This document shows, piece after piece, positions 33,178 to 42,500 of a DNA stretch of 51,958 nucleotides. Source of the stretch: Chrysophaeum taylorii. Lineage: Eukaryota > Sar > Pelagophyceae > Pelagomonadales > Pelagomonadaceae. Made by a program: the position numbers and the translations under genes. Within the stretch, counting starts at the first letter, position 1. Each line of letters starts with the position of its first letter. Where the stretch lies: NCBI GenBank assembly GCA_029834535.1, contig JAQMWT010000619.1, positions 1-51,958 on the forward strand, given 5' to 3'. Under the pieces are notes generated by a model, which had not been told where the DNA came from, did not search any database, and saw only the letters and a program-made list of their open reading frames with translations.

Positions 33178-33600
33178 CTACCCCGAGTTGCTCGTACCCA
33201 GAGACGTAGCAACGAAAACTGGCCCGGTTTCCGTGGGCTCTGAAAGAGTGACTGGCACGCAGTAGGTGCGTCCAGGCTCGACCTTCATCGTGCGCGCAGC
33301 ATAGGCTATCACTTCATAGGCATCGCTGTTCGAACTTTGAGAAGGCGTAACTGGAGGGACTCCCCAAGTCGTCGAAGCTCCCGCTCGTTTCGGCGGTGGA
33401 CGCTGGAGGTCTTCAATCTTGCACAAGCGAGCGTAGACTCGGTTCTCAACTGTGCTCAGGCTCTTTTGCATCGCATGGTGCTGTTGCCCATAAACCTGAA
33501 CTACCACGGGATTGCGCTCGTCATAAGTTGTTCTGAACGTCAAAATCGGAGAATCGACTCGTCGATCCTGCACCTTTAAATTCTTGCGCCCATAAGCGAT
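33178..33600 (-). pseudogene. Protease-DNMT linker module (element II)
   Basis: This 131-codon frame is in phase with the protease frame, separated from it only by TAA at 33601-33603, and is shifted relative to the DNMT frame at a GGGG near 33182. It contains LTFRTTYDERNPVVVQVYG, a proline-rich stretch and a beta-rich EPGRTYCVPVTLSE segment. Element I has the same order. No enzymatic motif is visible; it is likely a structural segment of the polyprotein. Confidence 0.6.
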
Positions 33601-34720
33601 TTAGGTGCGGAGAAACGCAATGCGATTTCGCGGGTAGTCCACTATGGCTCCCAACACCCGAATATCGCGCGCTCCCAGCAAAAATAAATGATTAGTATCG
33701 GCAACAATAGCAACAACTGGAACGGCCACGTCGTCCGCAAGCGCAATCCGCAATGCGACCCATTTGTGGATAGTCGTCTTATTCAATCCTGACCCGTACA
33801 GGGTGCGCTCGACTGGAAGATCGCCCCGGTCAAGGATGATGCTATCCTTTGCCAGTTTTTCGACCATCCCACGACAAATATAGGAGACATCAGCCATTCC
33901 ATCCACGCCTAAAGTCGTTGCAAACTTCGGCCCGTCTCGTCGTCTATAAATATGACCAACTAAAAACGTAAGTGTACCAGGGTCCAAACAACCGATGGTG
34001 ATGAGGTCTTGCTCGATCATTTCCCCATCGCTCGGCGAAAGTGCAGTGTGATGACATCGTATCTCCGGTTTCGCATCGCCCGGCATCTGCATCGTCACCG
34101 CTGCCATATCTGGCGTTCCACATCTCGCCTCTGAATCTATATTGGCGCTCGCCGCTTCGGCTGCTTCCTCATTCCCCAGTTTCGCTGACAACAAATTCTG
34201 ACACTTCTCAATCGGAGGCACATATATTTCCTCCTTTATCTCTTCTGGCAATCGTCGTTTCTCGTCCATCAAATCGGACATTCCCGTCAACTTCTCCTCC
34301 ATCGGCGCCGCTGTGGTCTGCTCTGCTGCGACCAAAACTGTATCGGCTAAAACATCGGCTAAAACGGTCTCGGGGGGGGGGCGTAGGAAAAGAAGACGTC
34401 GTCCCCGACGTCAACTCAAAAGGTCTAACGTCATCATCGTGAACTGCCCTGCAAGACATGCACATTGACGAATGGGGGGACACTGGAACCTGCGGCATGG
34501 GTTCGTCGGTCTCCGAATCTGAGTCTTCCCAGTAGTGCGGAGAATCCAAAGTAGCATCTGATATTGCTTCCACATACGATGTAGAAGGCCACCGAACGAT
34601 CCGAGCGTTGGTGGTATTTTGCTCCTGTTGCAAACGATGGCTGCTCGTCACAGCGACATCGGCAACATCATCGGAGACTCGGGCAGGGCGCGCCGTCGGG
34701 TAAAAGACAACCCCCGACAT
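33601..34720 (-). pseudogene. Gag-protease spacer and retropepsin-like protease of element II
   Basis: Two overlapping frames (34720-34208 and 34335-33601) join if one base is added or lost in a C10 run at 34371-34381 on the + strand. The second frame holds the protease: TLGVDGMADVSYI (Asp at codon 145, 33901-33903) aligns with the active-site loop, and LFLLGARDIRVLGAIVDY with the C-terminal LLG segment. The usual D-S/T-G-A is replaced by D-G-M-A in both elements I and II. The catalytic Asp is kept but the Ser/Thr and Gly are changed. Either the fold tolerates this or the alignment is shifted; I favour the first because the flanking residues match well. Confidence 0.65.
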
Positions 34721-36798
34721 TGGCGGCGCGTCGCATAAAGATGGAACGCGAAAGTTGCGCTCGAATGTCCCGAACTACCCTGATATCGACCTCCGTCATA
34801 TTCGTCATCGTGATGTCGATGACGTCGGCGCCGGCGCGAATTGCGACTAGAGCTCCAGCGACGGCGGGGACTCGGGCTGGTTTGAGGAGTATTGGCCTTT
34901 CGATCAGGGCTCTGGCTTCGATGTCGGCGCGACGATCGTCTAGAAAGTGATCGTCCGTCTCGCTGTCGTGTAGAAGACGACTTGCTTTCCTTGATGCCTC
35001 TGACCTCGCTCACCATGGTCGCCAATCTGGTTCCAAGATCGGTGAGGGCCGTTTGAATTTCATTAGAAGGCCCCGATCCGCTCGTGGCGTTCGCATGAGA
35101 TGCATCATCACGCTTCGCCCAATCGGAGCGCGATATTGGTTGCTTCTTCTGCTTACGAATACGCTTCCACATCGCACAGTAATAACGATCAGGATCGCGG
35201 TTGCAAACCACGCGATTTCCGTGTTCATCTTCATCATGGGCGGTCCAGAAGAATCCGCAGTCCTTGCACGTCCTCTTGCCCCACAAAAAAGGATCTCGTA
35301 AGATCAGCGGATCCGTATTCCCAGACGGTTTATCCGCATCTTGCTTGGCTTGTTGATCGGAGGCCATAGCTCGACCTCCCCGCCCTCGCGGCGGTTTATT
35401 CGATTTCGGATTAGGAGGGCCTTGGTCCTTCTCCTCCTCCTCCTCCTCCATCAACTTTCGCAAGTCGTTCTCGAGCTGCGTGATAAGCGCCACCATCGAC
35501 TTAAAAGTCAAGTAACTATCAGGATGTCCGCTCATCATAGTCCGCACACGGGTCCTCAACTCCTTAGATGTCAACCCACTGATATGCTGGTCGAGGATAT
35601 CGACATCATCCATCGTGCGGTTGGACACGGAACAAAACTCCAAGGCTTCCAATTGGAATCTGGTACAATACGTCTGGACGTGCCGCTCCCCAGACTTCTT
35701 CGGAACTGAAGCCTGGGTGACCTTCCGCAGCTTGTCGAGCAGCTCCTGCTGCGTGCTCGGGGGTCGGCAAGTCGATCTAAAGTAATCCAGAATTTTATCG
35801 CAATGCGTCTTATTAAGACGACGGATGCGACGAACCGAGGCTCCATGCTCTTCACCGTCAGCATCCAATTTCAAGTAAAACGACGGACCGTGCGGTAGCT
35901 CATCGCAGAGCTCCTCGTATTTCTGCAAGTGTTCCTCAAAAATTGGTGCAACGGTGTCCCGTAGATGCACCGGTAGTAAGTAACGTAATTTCTCGACCGA
36001 GTAATGGTCATCTGCTAAAGTATGCATCATCGCTGCCGAATCCAAATTGAATTGCCGTTGATCTCGGCCGTCGATGACGAGTTTGAAGTTGTCAGGCTTC
36101 AGACTGGAAGTGGGGCGACGGGATCGGCTCAAGTTGCCCTTTTCGAAGGCGTCCGCAACCGTCTGCGATATTCCCCGCGATAATTCCCGTAAAATCTTCG
36201 TACCTTCATTCTCAGCTTCCGCCCTACCCTCAGTCTCCGTATCGACTCGGGGCGGAGGTTCATTCCCCGTTTCAGTGTTCCTTTCCGGTTCAGGCGGCCT
36301 CACGGGCGTTTCCGGTTCGGTTCGACTCACGGGTCGTTCGCGGCTACTCTCATGACGCGTACGTTCGGCTAACAATTCATCTCGTTCACGACGAAATCGT
36401 TCAACCTCTTCACGTAGGGTCTTCGAGGTCTCAATCTCTTGCTGCAAGGCGTCATTGAGCATATCACCTTTTCGTCGAGCCGCTTTCTCTTTCGCTTCAG
36501 ACCTTTCACGGGCAAAACGTTCAGCTAATCGTTCATTTTCGCGACGTCTCCGCTCGAGGTCTTCACGAAGTCGACTTCGGGCTGCAGATCCGCGCTCAAT
36601 CGTAACACGCTCGCCACGGTCCGGGGTCGTTGGACTCAACGGCGAAAAAATGGCAGTATCCGGAGGCACGTCAGGGGGTAAGTCAGCAACGTCGACTGCC
36701 TCGGGCTCTCTTAATTCACCTTCCTCGCGGCCTATCTCAGGGGCGGCGGGAAGAACTGGATGAGATTCTTCCTCACGCACGTCTGCGTTTGTATCCAT
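34648..36798 (-). CDS. Gag-like structural protein of element II
   Basis: ATG at 36798 opens 716 codons. Residues 1-60 are acidic. Residues about 70-150 form an Arg/Glu-rich coiled coil, then comes Pro/Glu-rich sequence. Residues about 215-450 look like a capsid region (FNLDSAAMMHTLADD, LQKYEELCDELP, CTRFQLEALEFCSVSN, LDQHISGLTSKELRTRV). A Glu run is followed by basic sequence. Near residue 510 a C-x2-C ... H-D ... C cluster (CKDCGFF, HDEDEHG, VVCNRDP, YYCAMW) stands where a nucleocapsid zinc knuckle is expected but lacks CCHC spacing. The C-terminus is Ser/Arg-rich like an RNA-binding tail. The frame overlaps the next (34720) by 73 bases. The 36799-37210 stretch before it is the untranslated leader. 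Confidence 0.8.
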   Translation of the reverse strand: MDTNADVREEESHPVLPAAPEIGREEGELREPEAVDVADLPPDVPPDTAIFSPLSPTTPDRGERVTIERGSAARSRLREDLERRRRENERLAERFARERSEAKEKAARRKGDMLNDALQQEIETSKTLREEVERFRRERDELLAERTRHESSRERPVSRTEPETPVRPPEPERNTETGNEPPPRVDTETEGRAEAENEGTKILRELSRGISQTVADAFEKGNLSRSRRPTSSLKPDNFKLVIDGRDQRQFNLDSAAMMHTLADDHYSVEKLRYLLPVHLRDTVAPIFEEHLQKYEELCDELPHGPSFYLKLDADGEEHGASVRRIRRLNKTHCDKILDYFRSTCRPPSTQQELLDKLRKVTQASVPKKSGERHVQTYCTRFQLEALEFCSVSNRTMDDVDILDQHISGLTSKELRTRVRTMMSGHPDSYLTFKSMVALITQLENDLRKLMEEEEEEKDQGPPNPKSNKPPRGRGGRAMASDQQAKQDADKPSGNTDPLILRDPFLWGKRTCKDCGFFWTAHDEDEHGNRVVCNRDPDRYYCAMWKRIRKQKKQPISRSDWAKRDDASHANATSGSGPSNEIQTALTDLGTRLATMVSEVRGIKESKSSSTRQRDGRSLSRRSSRRHRSQSPDRKANTPQTSPSPRRRWSSSRNSRRRRRHRHHDDEYDGGRYQGSSGHSSATFAFHLYATRRQCRGLSFTRRRALPESPMMLPMSL

Positions 36799-37210
36799 AC
36801 TGTATCAAAATATCGATCAAGAATCTCTAAACACGTCCGGATCCGATCACTCGAAGTAATGCACGTTGATTCCAACAACGCTGTCTGTCGATGTCAAAAC
36901 AGCACTCGCGGAATTCCAATCCGCTGGCAATTCAAAAATGCCCGTGGTTAGCGATCCCACTCGCTAAACAGCTTCCACCGTCCAGCTATACTAAAATCAA
37001 TTCCCGGGAGAATGCGCTGCGATTTCCAACTCGCACGCGTGTTCGTCGTCACTCGGATCGCACGAACACAAACAACGCTCGCGTATATTCTCAACGCAAA
37101 CCGGTCCACTGGAACTCCGTGTGCTTGATCAGGGCACACGTACAAATCCGGGCCACGTAATACAATACGTACGGCAGCACTCGCTCGTCGGCGACCAATG
37201 TAGTCGCACG

Positions 37211-37228
37211 ATCTCGTGGACTCCACCA
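37211..37228 (-). other. Candidate tRNA primer binding site of element II
   Basis: On the minus strand, directly inside the 5' LTR (two bases after its end), the sequence is TGGTGGAGTCCACGAGAT. It starts with TGG, complementary to a tRNA CCA end, and its complement could form an acceptor strand GGACTCC-A-CCA preceded by a plausible T-stem. The exact tRNA was not identified. Confidence 0.5.
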
Positions 37229-37230
37229 CG

Positions 37231-37541
37231 TATGGCGGCACAGAAAAAAACACTCCCGACCCCCGGTACTCACCGACTCGTCCTAGACCTTACTGAACGA
37301 GGAAAACACGGACTCGGGGTCGGATATGCTCGCCACACACCTTGCTCACGCTCACCAAGCCTCTCAACAAGATGGAGAGATGGTATATGATAGCAAGAAT
37401 GCTACAAGAATACTGCAAGAATGCTTATCACAAGAGAGAAGTATGATGTCACTAGGAAGGTAGGGAAAGGCGTCCCGTTGAACGGGTAACAAGCCTCGGA
37501 AAAGGGAGGGTAAGCCTTAGCGGTCAGGAGTTGCAGCCACA
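37231..37541 (-). repeat. 5' LTR of element II
   Basis: In element orientation it starts TGTGGCTGCAACTCC and ends GTGCCGCCATA. It matches 27486-27820 along its length. The start resembles the LTR starts of element I (TGTGGCGGTAA) and of the solo LTR at 13799, supporting a common lineage. Confidence 0.8.
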
Positions 37542-38830
37542 CCGACGACCCCGGTCACCACACCGACCGTCCCGATCGTCCACCCGACTATCCCGGTCGA
37601 AACCCCAACCACAACCCCACCTTCCTCTGCCTCTCCAGGCACCACCCCATCACCATCCCCTTGTTCGCTTTCATCGCCACCGATGTCGAACCCACCACCA
37701 CCACTCCACACTCAAGTCCCCATCTCCGACACCACTGCCATTATTTCCCCGGTCCATGGCACACTCCTCTCCGAAGACCAACGCCTCCACCCGCGCAACT
37801 ACGCCACGTATGGTTGTGACGGCCCTGGCAACTTCTCCGACAACACCACCCTTCCTCCCTCCTTTATGAATCCCGAAGTTCTCTACCACGAGTTGCTCGC
37901 AACCCGCACCGCACTCGCCTCGCCAACGCCCGCCTTGACGCCGAAGCCCGCGCTCACTACGAAACCAAATCTGATCTCGCCCAAGCAAAAGCTCATCTTT
38001 CCGCCCAAGAAGCATCCTTCGCGATCCTCCACGACACCCCCCGAGCCCAAGACGCTGTTCTTCAGCAAATCCTCAACTCCCTTCCACCGCCTATCCACCC
38101 GGATGCTCCTCGTATCACCCCCCACACCTACTCCATCTACGGTTACGACCCTGATACACCCCCATGCACCGACACCATATCCCCACCGGCACCACAGCCG
38201 CAAGTTGCTCCTTCACCGCCGACCCCTTTCGCTCCAACACCCACTGTCGCTCCGACTCTCCCTTCAGACCCACGTTCCTCTTCTGAGGGCGTCACTCCCC
38301 TCAACCTCTCTCACGACCCACCCCTCTTCAACTTCCCCGGCCCCGGACCCGGAACCCCGGACTCCTCACACCATCTCATTCCTCCCGCACACGACACTCC
38401 TTTCCCCAAGTCCCCTCCCGACCGCATTCCTTCGCCTCCACCATGTCACCCACCTCCATCTTACGCCGACTCCCCACTCAAACACTCCCTATTCCCACAC
38501 AACGGACCCGGCCCCCTTACCACCTAACCCCTCCAGGCCTACTTCTTGCCGAATCCACCCTCCTACACCTCACCACCCGCATCACCCACCCCCCATGAAT
38601 CAAACTTTCGGCCTCATACAGCCTCTACGACGAAGATCACAACTACTACAACGCACCTTTCCCCGACCCTTCCCCTGATTCCATGGACGACTCCGTCGCC
38701 CGCCACCAAACCCAACCACCAAGCTTCTCACGACCGCAGCCTCTTCGGCTACTTCCCCGCCGTCCGCTCTTTTCCTTCGTCGACCTTTCTTGGTCCAGAG
38801 CTCCACTCCCGAGTTCGCTCTGTGAGGGCG
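37542..38830 (+). pseudogene. C-terminal part of the short element's ORF
   Basis: The sequence after element II continues a Pro/Thr-rich frame, then ATYGCDGPGNFS (near 37800), a coiled-coil segment (DAEARAHYETKSDLAQAKAH, in a shifted frame near 37930), AVLQQILNSL, IYGYDPDTP, a GPGPGTPDS segment and SLFPHNGPG near 38495. This order matches ORF A of the 8.3-kb element, where the matching pieces are ATYGHDGPG, AVLQTILTSL, GPGSPGSPP and SLFGHNGPG. Frame changes and a stop at 38526 break it. The end, GAGTTCGCTCTGTGAGGGCG, doubles as the polypurine-like tract next to the LTR. Confidence 0.65.
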
Positions 38831-39032
38831 TAGAGGTAGAAAATTTCATTTTCGCCATGACCCCCCCCCCCTCTCTATATCGCTAACACACTACGTGCAC
38901 GCTCAAGAAGCCCGTCACCTGATACTGTCAAGTGCTGTCCCTGCGTCGAAGGAGACAGGACGCACATAGGACAAGCACTTCTACCACTGCGAAAAGGACT
39001 CCGCCCAGGTGACATCAAATTTTCTGTCTCTA
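38831..39032 (+). repeat. 3' LTR of the short TAGAG-type element
   Basis: It starts TAGAGGTAGAAAATTTC and ends TCTGTCTCTA, a near-identical direct repeat of 26630-26834. GTATC follows at 39033-39037 as the second copy of the target duplication. Confidence 0.9.
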
Positions 39033-39037
39033 GTATC

Positions 39038-39117
39038 AAAGACGAACCGAGGGCCCGCTGGATTCAGAAAATCTCGTGGGCGACAACGCAGTCGCACCTA
39101 CGCAGATACCGAGAGTC
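39038..39117 (-). pseudogene. Upstream continuation of the DUF6729-exonuclease gene
   Basis: Read on the minus strand toward lower coordinates, this segment supplies the codons preceding FDTGGVFGVW (PAGPRFV). A TAG in that frame lies about 15 codons further upstream, so the N-terminus is broken or in another frame. A nearby frame reads YLRRCDCVVAHEIF. It ends where the long duplication around SINE-like copy S3 begins. Confidence 0.5.
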
Positions 39118-39595
39118 TCTCAAGGCATTCAATCGGCAAACGAAACAGAGCCAGGCGCGTATGGCCATGACAGCTTACCCTGATCGCCGACCGCATGGTT
39201 GCGATGGAGGACGGTGCCTCATGAATCCTGAGCCTTGCGAGGGCATCCGCCCTCCCGGCGTAGGTTGGCACCTATTCGCCTCTCGGGCGGGCCGGTTGGC
39301 AGCCGGAACGTTCGCAGTGGGACGGGGTATGGCCGGGGGGCGCAGACGGAAGGTTATCGACGAGTTGGTTGTCAGTCACATCGCGGTCTCCTCGTCGCAT
39401 GGCGACAAGCTTGATGATCACTCTCCGCCGACCCACCTTTCGGCGCCCCTCGTCTACAGGCCCGTGATTCCGGACTGGCTCCTGTCGGTCCGGCCTGGCT
39501 CCCATGCTCGGGAGAGGTCTGAAGTTAGTTAGTTAGTTTCTCATGGCATTCAATCGGCAAACGAAACAGAGCCAGGCGCGTATGGCCATGACAGC
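39118..39595 (+). repeat. SINE-like repeat, copy S3, full length, with 57-bp target duplication
   Basis: The element proper is about 39175-39538, beginning TTACCCTGATCGCCGAC and ending GAAGTTAGTTAGTTAGTT. On both sides lies the same 57-bp sequence (39118-39174 and 39539-39595) with one mismatch, a very long target duplication. The family has at least six copies here, a common 5' start in full-length copies and an AGTT/TTAG tetranucleotide tail, as in SINEs mobilised by some LINEs. A 100-codon frame (MNPEPCEGIRPPG...) runs through it. No clear pol III A/B boxes were seen. Confidence 0.85.
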
Positions 39596-42500
39596 GCACA
39601 GAGTTCGATTTGGAAACGCACCATCCATGTCATTTGCAAGGCTAAGTGTACTGGAAGCAGAGATCCCCTTGAGTTCTCCCGTGGGGAACACGCCGTGGCC
39701 AGTGATCCACCAGACACGGATGCACTAAGCACCGGTACTCTTCCTCTCACTCTAGTCACAACTCTGGGAAGTACCGCGGAGATCGGAGGTCTGGTCGACA
39801 GACGAGCAATCGCCCCAATTGTTGTCGCGAATAGTCCTCGTGTGCTATGATGGGCATTATCGTTGGGTCTTCTGGGTGATGCCACAGCGATGGCCACTGC
39901 CACGTCCCGATAATCCTTGAACCATGACGGTTGCTATGCCGCTTGATCTTCGAGCGAAGCGGGGCCACAGCCTTCTCATAGTAGGCGCGGAACATGGGCG
40001 GCGCATCATCAACCCCGCGAGTGGGATCTTCTTGAGGACGGCCCCAGCGGCGTGCCAGAGTTCCGGGACCGGGAAGACGTAGTTGAAGGTGTCATACCCG
40101 GCCAAGCGACTCATGAGAATGAGCGACTTGATCCGAGGGGTTGTCTCGTGGTCGCCGGCAACGAAGTGGACACGTTTCATCTTCCAGACCGGCTCGTCGC
40201 CCTGCTCGTTCGCATTGAGGTCGCCGTCCACTTTGGCGTCGCAGAAAATTCACGTATGCTAGGGCCCGGAAATTGTCGACCTATCGCTTGACTTGGCGTC
40301 GATCGCGCCGGCGCCGAGGTGCTTTCGACCCCCGGGACCGAACTTCTGGTCGGTCTTCCGGCGGCGCATGTCCTCAGGTTTCTTTTCCTCCTCCCTGTAG
40401 AACTGCTCACGGACAAGCTCCATGTTGGCCATGACCTGTTTCTTCGCCAGTTGGCCCTTCCTTGCGAGCGCCGACCGAGGCCCGGCCGTCTCAGCCGCCG
40501 CCGCGGCAGGGTGCTCGAGGTAACGCTCGTCGACGTCGTCGGTGATGCTGGACAAGCCGACGAGCCTTCCGAGATTCTGGATGAAAGGCGTCGTGTCCAG
40601 GTTAATGATTTTCCGTAGGCAGGCCTTGTTAAGGACGCCCGTCCACGCGACCTCACCCGCGCCGAGCTTCCAGCAATCGGCCCGAGGCGGATACTGTAGG
40701 GTGGCGATGACGAAGTCGATGACGGGGGCTATCCGTGCGCGGTGCTCACTGCCATGCGACGCGGAACTCGCGCCCTGGCGTTGCTGCTGATAGTTGTCGA
40801 GGGCAACAAATTCGGGTTCCGTAGGGTTGAGCCGAAGGAACGCGGAGACGCGAGAGAAGAAGGTCGCGAGCTGCCTCTTGCGGTGGCGATCAAGCGATGG
40901 CCGCGACATGATGATGCCAACGGAAGCGTTGAATAGATTCGAGACGGTCCGATCGACACCGCGCGCAGCGAGTAACGGCGAACGGACCCTCTGCGTGAAG
41001 TTCCAGTTGCGTTGGAAAGAGAACATGTCCATCTTGATCTGGAGCTGGACTACCGCGTCTGGTGGCACGTTGACATCCGTCTGCGTGAGCTTGTCGCGCA
41101 CAAAACCCCAAAGTCGAGGGTGATTTTGCAGGACTCGGCGGCTCCGAGGGTAACTAACTAACTAACTAACTTCAGACCTCTCCCGAGCATGGGAGCCAGG
41201 CCGGACCGGCAGGAGCCGGTACGGAATCACAGAGGAAAATCACGCAGTTGGGGAGGCGACGGACGAGGACGGACTTGTTGATGGTGGACCGCCACTGCAC
41301 GCGGTCTTGTGCGAGGTCGTGCAAAAGCGTCGCAGGCCGCGAACGTGTTGGTCCACGAACAATCGACCTGTCCGTCGCGTTCTGCCCAACCGAGCGAACC
41401 CCATCCCAGCGCGGACTTTCCGGGCGCTAACCGGCCAGCCCGGGAGGCGAGCAGGCACCGTCTCACTCCGGGACGGCCGGGGCCGCCGCAGGGAGCAAGC
41501 GTGTTAGGCGCCGTCCTCCATCGCAACCAACGGTTAGCGATCGCAGGGTCCGATGGTAGGGCTCGCAAACATCGAGCTTGTCATACCACTCTTTAGTCAG
41601 ATAGGACCGGTCGAGTCGCCGGTCGTGAAGCTCGAGACCGACTTGTAGGAGCCAGCCATTCCAGCCGTAGGCCGAGATGAAAGCAGCCTCTCGTGGATCT
41701 GGGGCCCTGCGCAGAAAATCGTGCCCTGACGCCGCCGACTGTCCTCGTTGCGCAAAGCCACGACGCCCACATTGGCGTCGCCCTGAGTAGCGTCGAGAGT
41801 TGCGAGCCTAGCGTATGAGGTGGCCAATTCCGCTGCTACTTGGCTCCGAACATCGTGCTCCCTCTGGAATGCTTGCAAGTGCACCGCGGACTGCTGCTGC
41901 TCGGCGGTGACTTGCGCTTCCAGGCTAGAAGACCGCAGCTGCTCGGCGGCATAGGCCGACGCCACTTCGGCCTTCTGCGCGAGGGCGACGGCGTGTTGAG
42001 CTCGCTCGAGGTCGAGCTCCTGCGTCAGCCTCTTGATCTTCTTGTTTTTGGCAACAACCCATTGATTATTCAGTTCACGTTGGACACTACCATCGTCGTG
42101 AGCGACCATGAGACTGGCCTCCGCCTTCTTGCGGGCGTGACGGTCCGCGTCAGCCTGGCGGCGTCGCTCTTGCACTCGGGCCTCAGCAGACGCACGTGCA
42201 GCGGCGGTGGCAGCCTCGACGCGGTCGTCGGCGACGGCAACGGCACGCGCAATGTCTGCCTCGGCGCGCGCCAGAGCCGCAGCGACTTCCGCCAAGAACC
42301 ACGCCTGGGCCGCCGAGGCGCAGGCCTCGGCATCCCGGACGCGCACCTCTGACGCCATCTCGACTCGGCGTCGAGCTCCATCAGCGCCTCGAGCTCGCAC
42401 TTCTGCTTCTTTATCGTGCTGGCGTTGAAGGTCAAGCGCTCTCGATGCCGGCGTAGTTTGAAATGAAGATCGTCGACCTGGTGGTAGGCGGCTAGCTCGG

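Larger units (their letters stand above)
27486..37541 (-). mobile_element. Ty3/gypsy-like LTR retrotransposon carrying a DNA methyltransferase (element II)
   Basis: It is bounded by direct LTRs (27486-27820 and 37231-37541) and reads on the minus strand: LTR, primer site, 400-bp leader, gag, protease, linker, DNMT, RT, RNase H, integrase, C-terminal module, purine tract, LTR. It inserted into the short TAGAG-type element. Lesions are few: a shift at a C10 run (34371-34381), TAA at 33601-33603, a shift at GGGG near 33182, a shift at TTTT near 31024 and TAG at 28088-28090. Several are at homopolymers and could be assembly errors. The LTRs differ by a dozen or so substitutions and a few indels, so it is not brand new. 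No clear target duplication was found. Confidence 0.9.
26630..39032 (+). mobile_element. Short LTR element with TAGAG...CTCTA ends (TRIM-like), split by element II
   Basis: Direct repeats of about 205 bp (26630-26834 and 38831-39032) begin TAGAGGTAG and end GTCTCTA. The target duplication GTATC lies outside them (26625-26629 and 39033-39037). Without the inserted element II (27486-37541), the element is about 2.35 kb. It has one plus-strand frame related to ORF A of the neighbouring 8.3-kb element and no pol. LTR ends, 3' purine tract and encoded protein show both belong to one family. The two elements are in opposite orientation. Confidence 0.85.

Noticed and set aside
27486..37541. A clean target duplication for element II
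   Set aside because: The bases next to the two LTR ends do not match. CGGTCACCACAC occurs on both sides but about 25-40 bp from the insertion, so it is part of the host repeat rather than a duplication.
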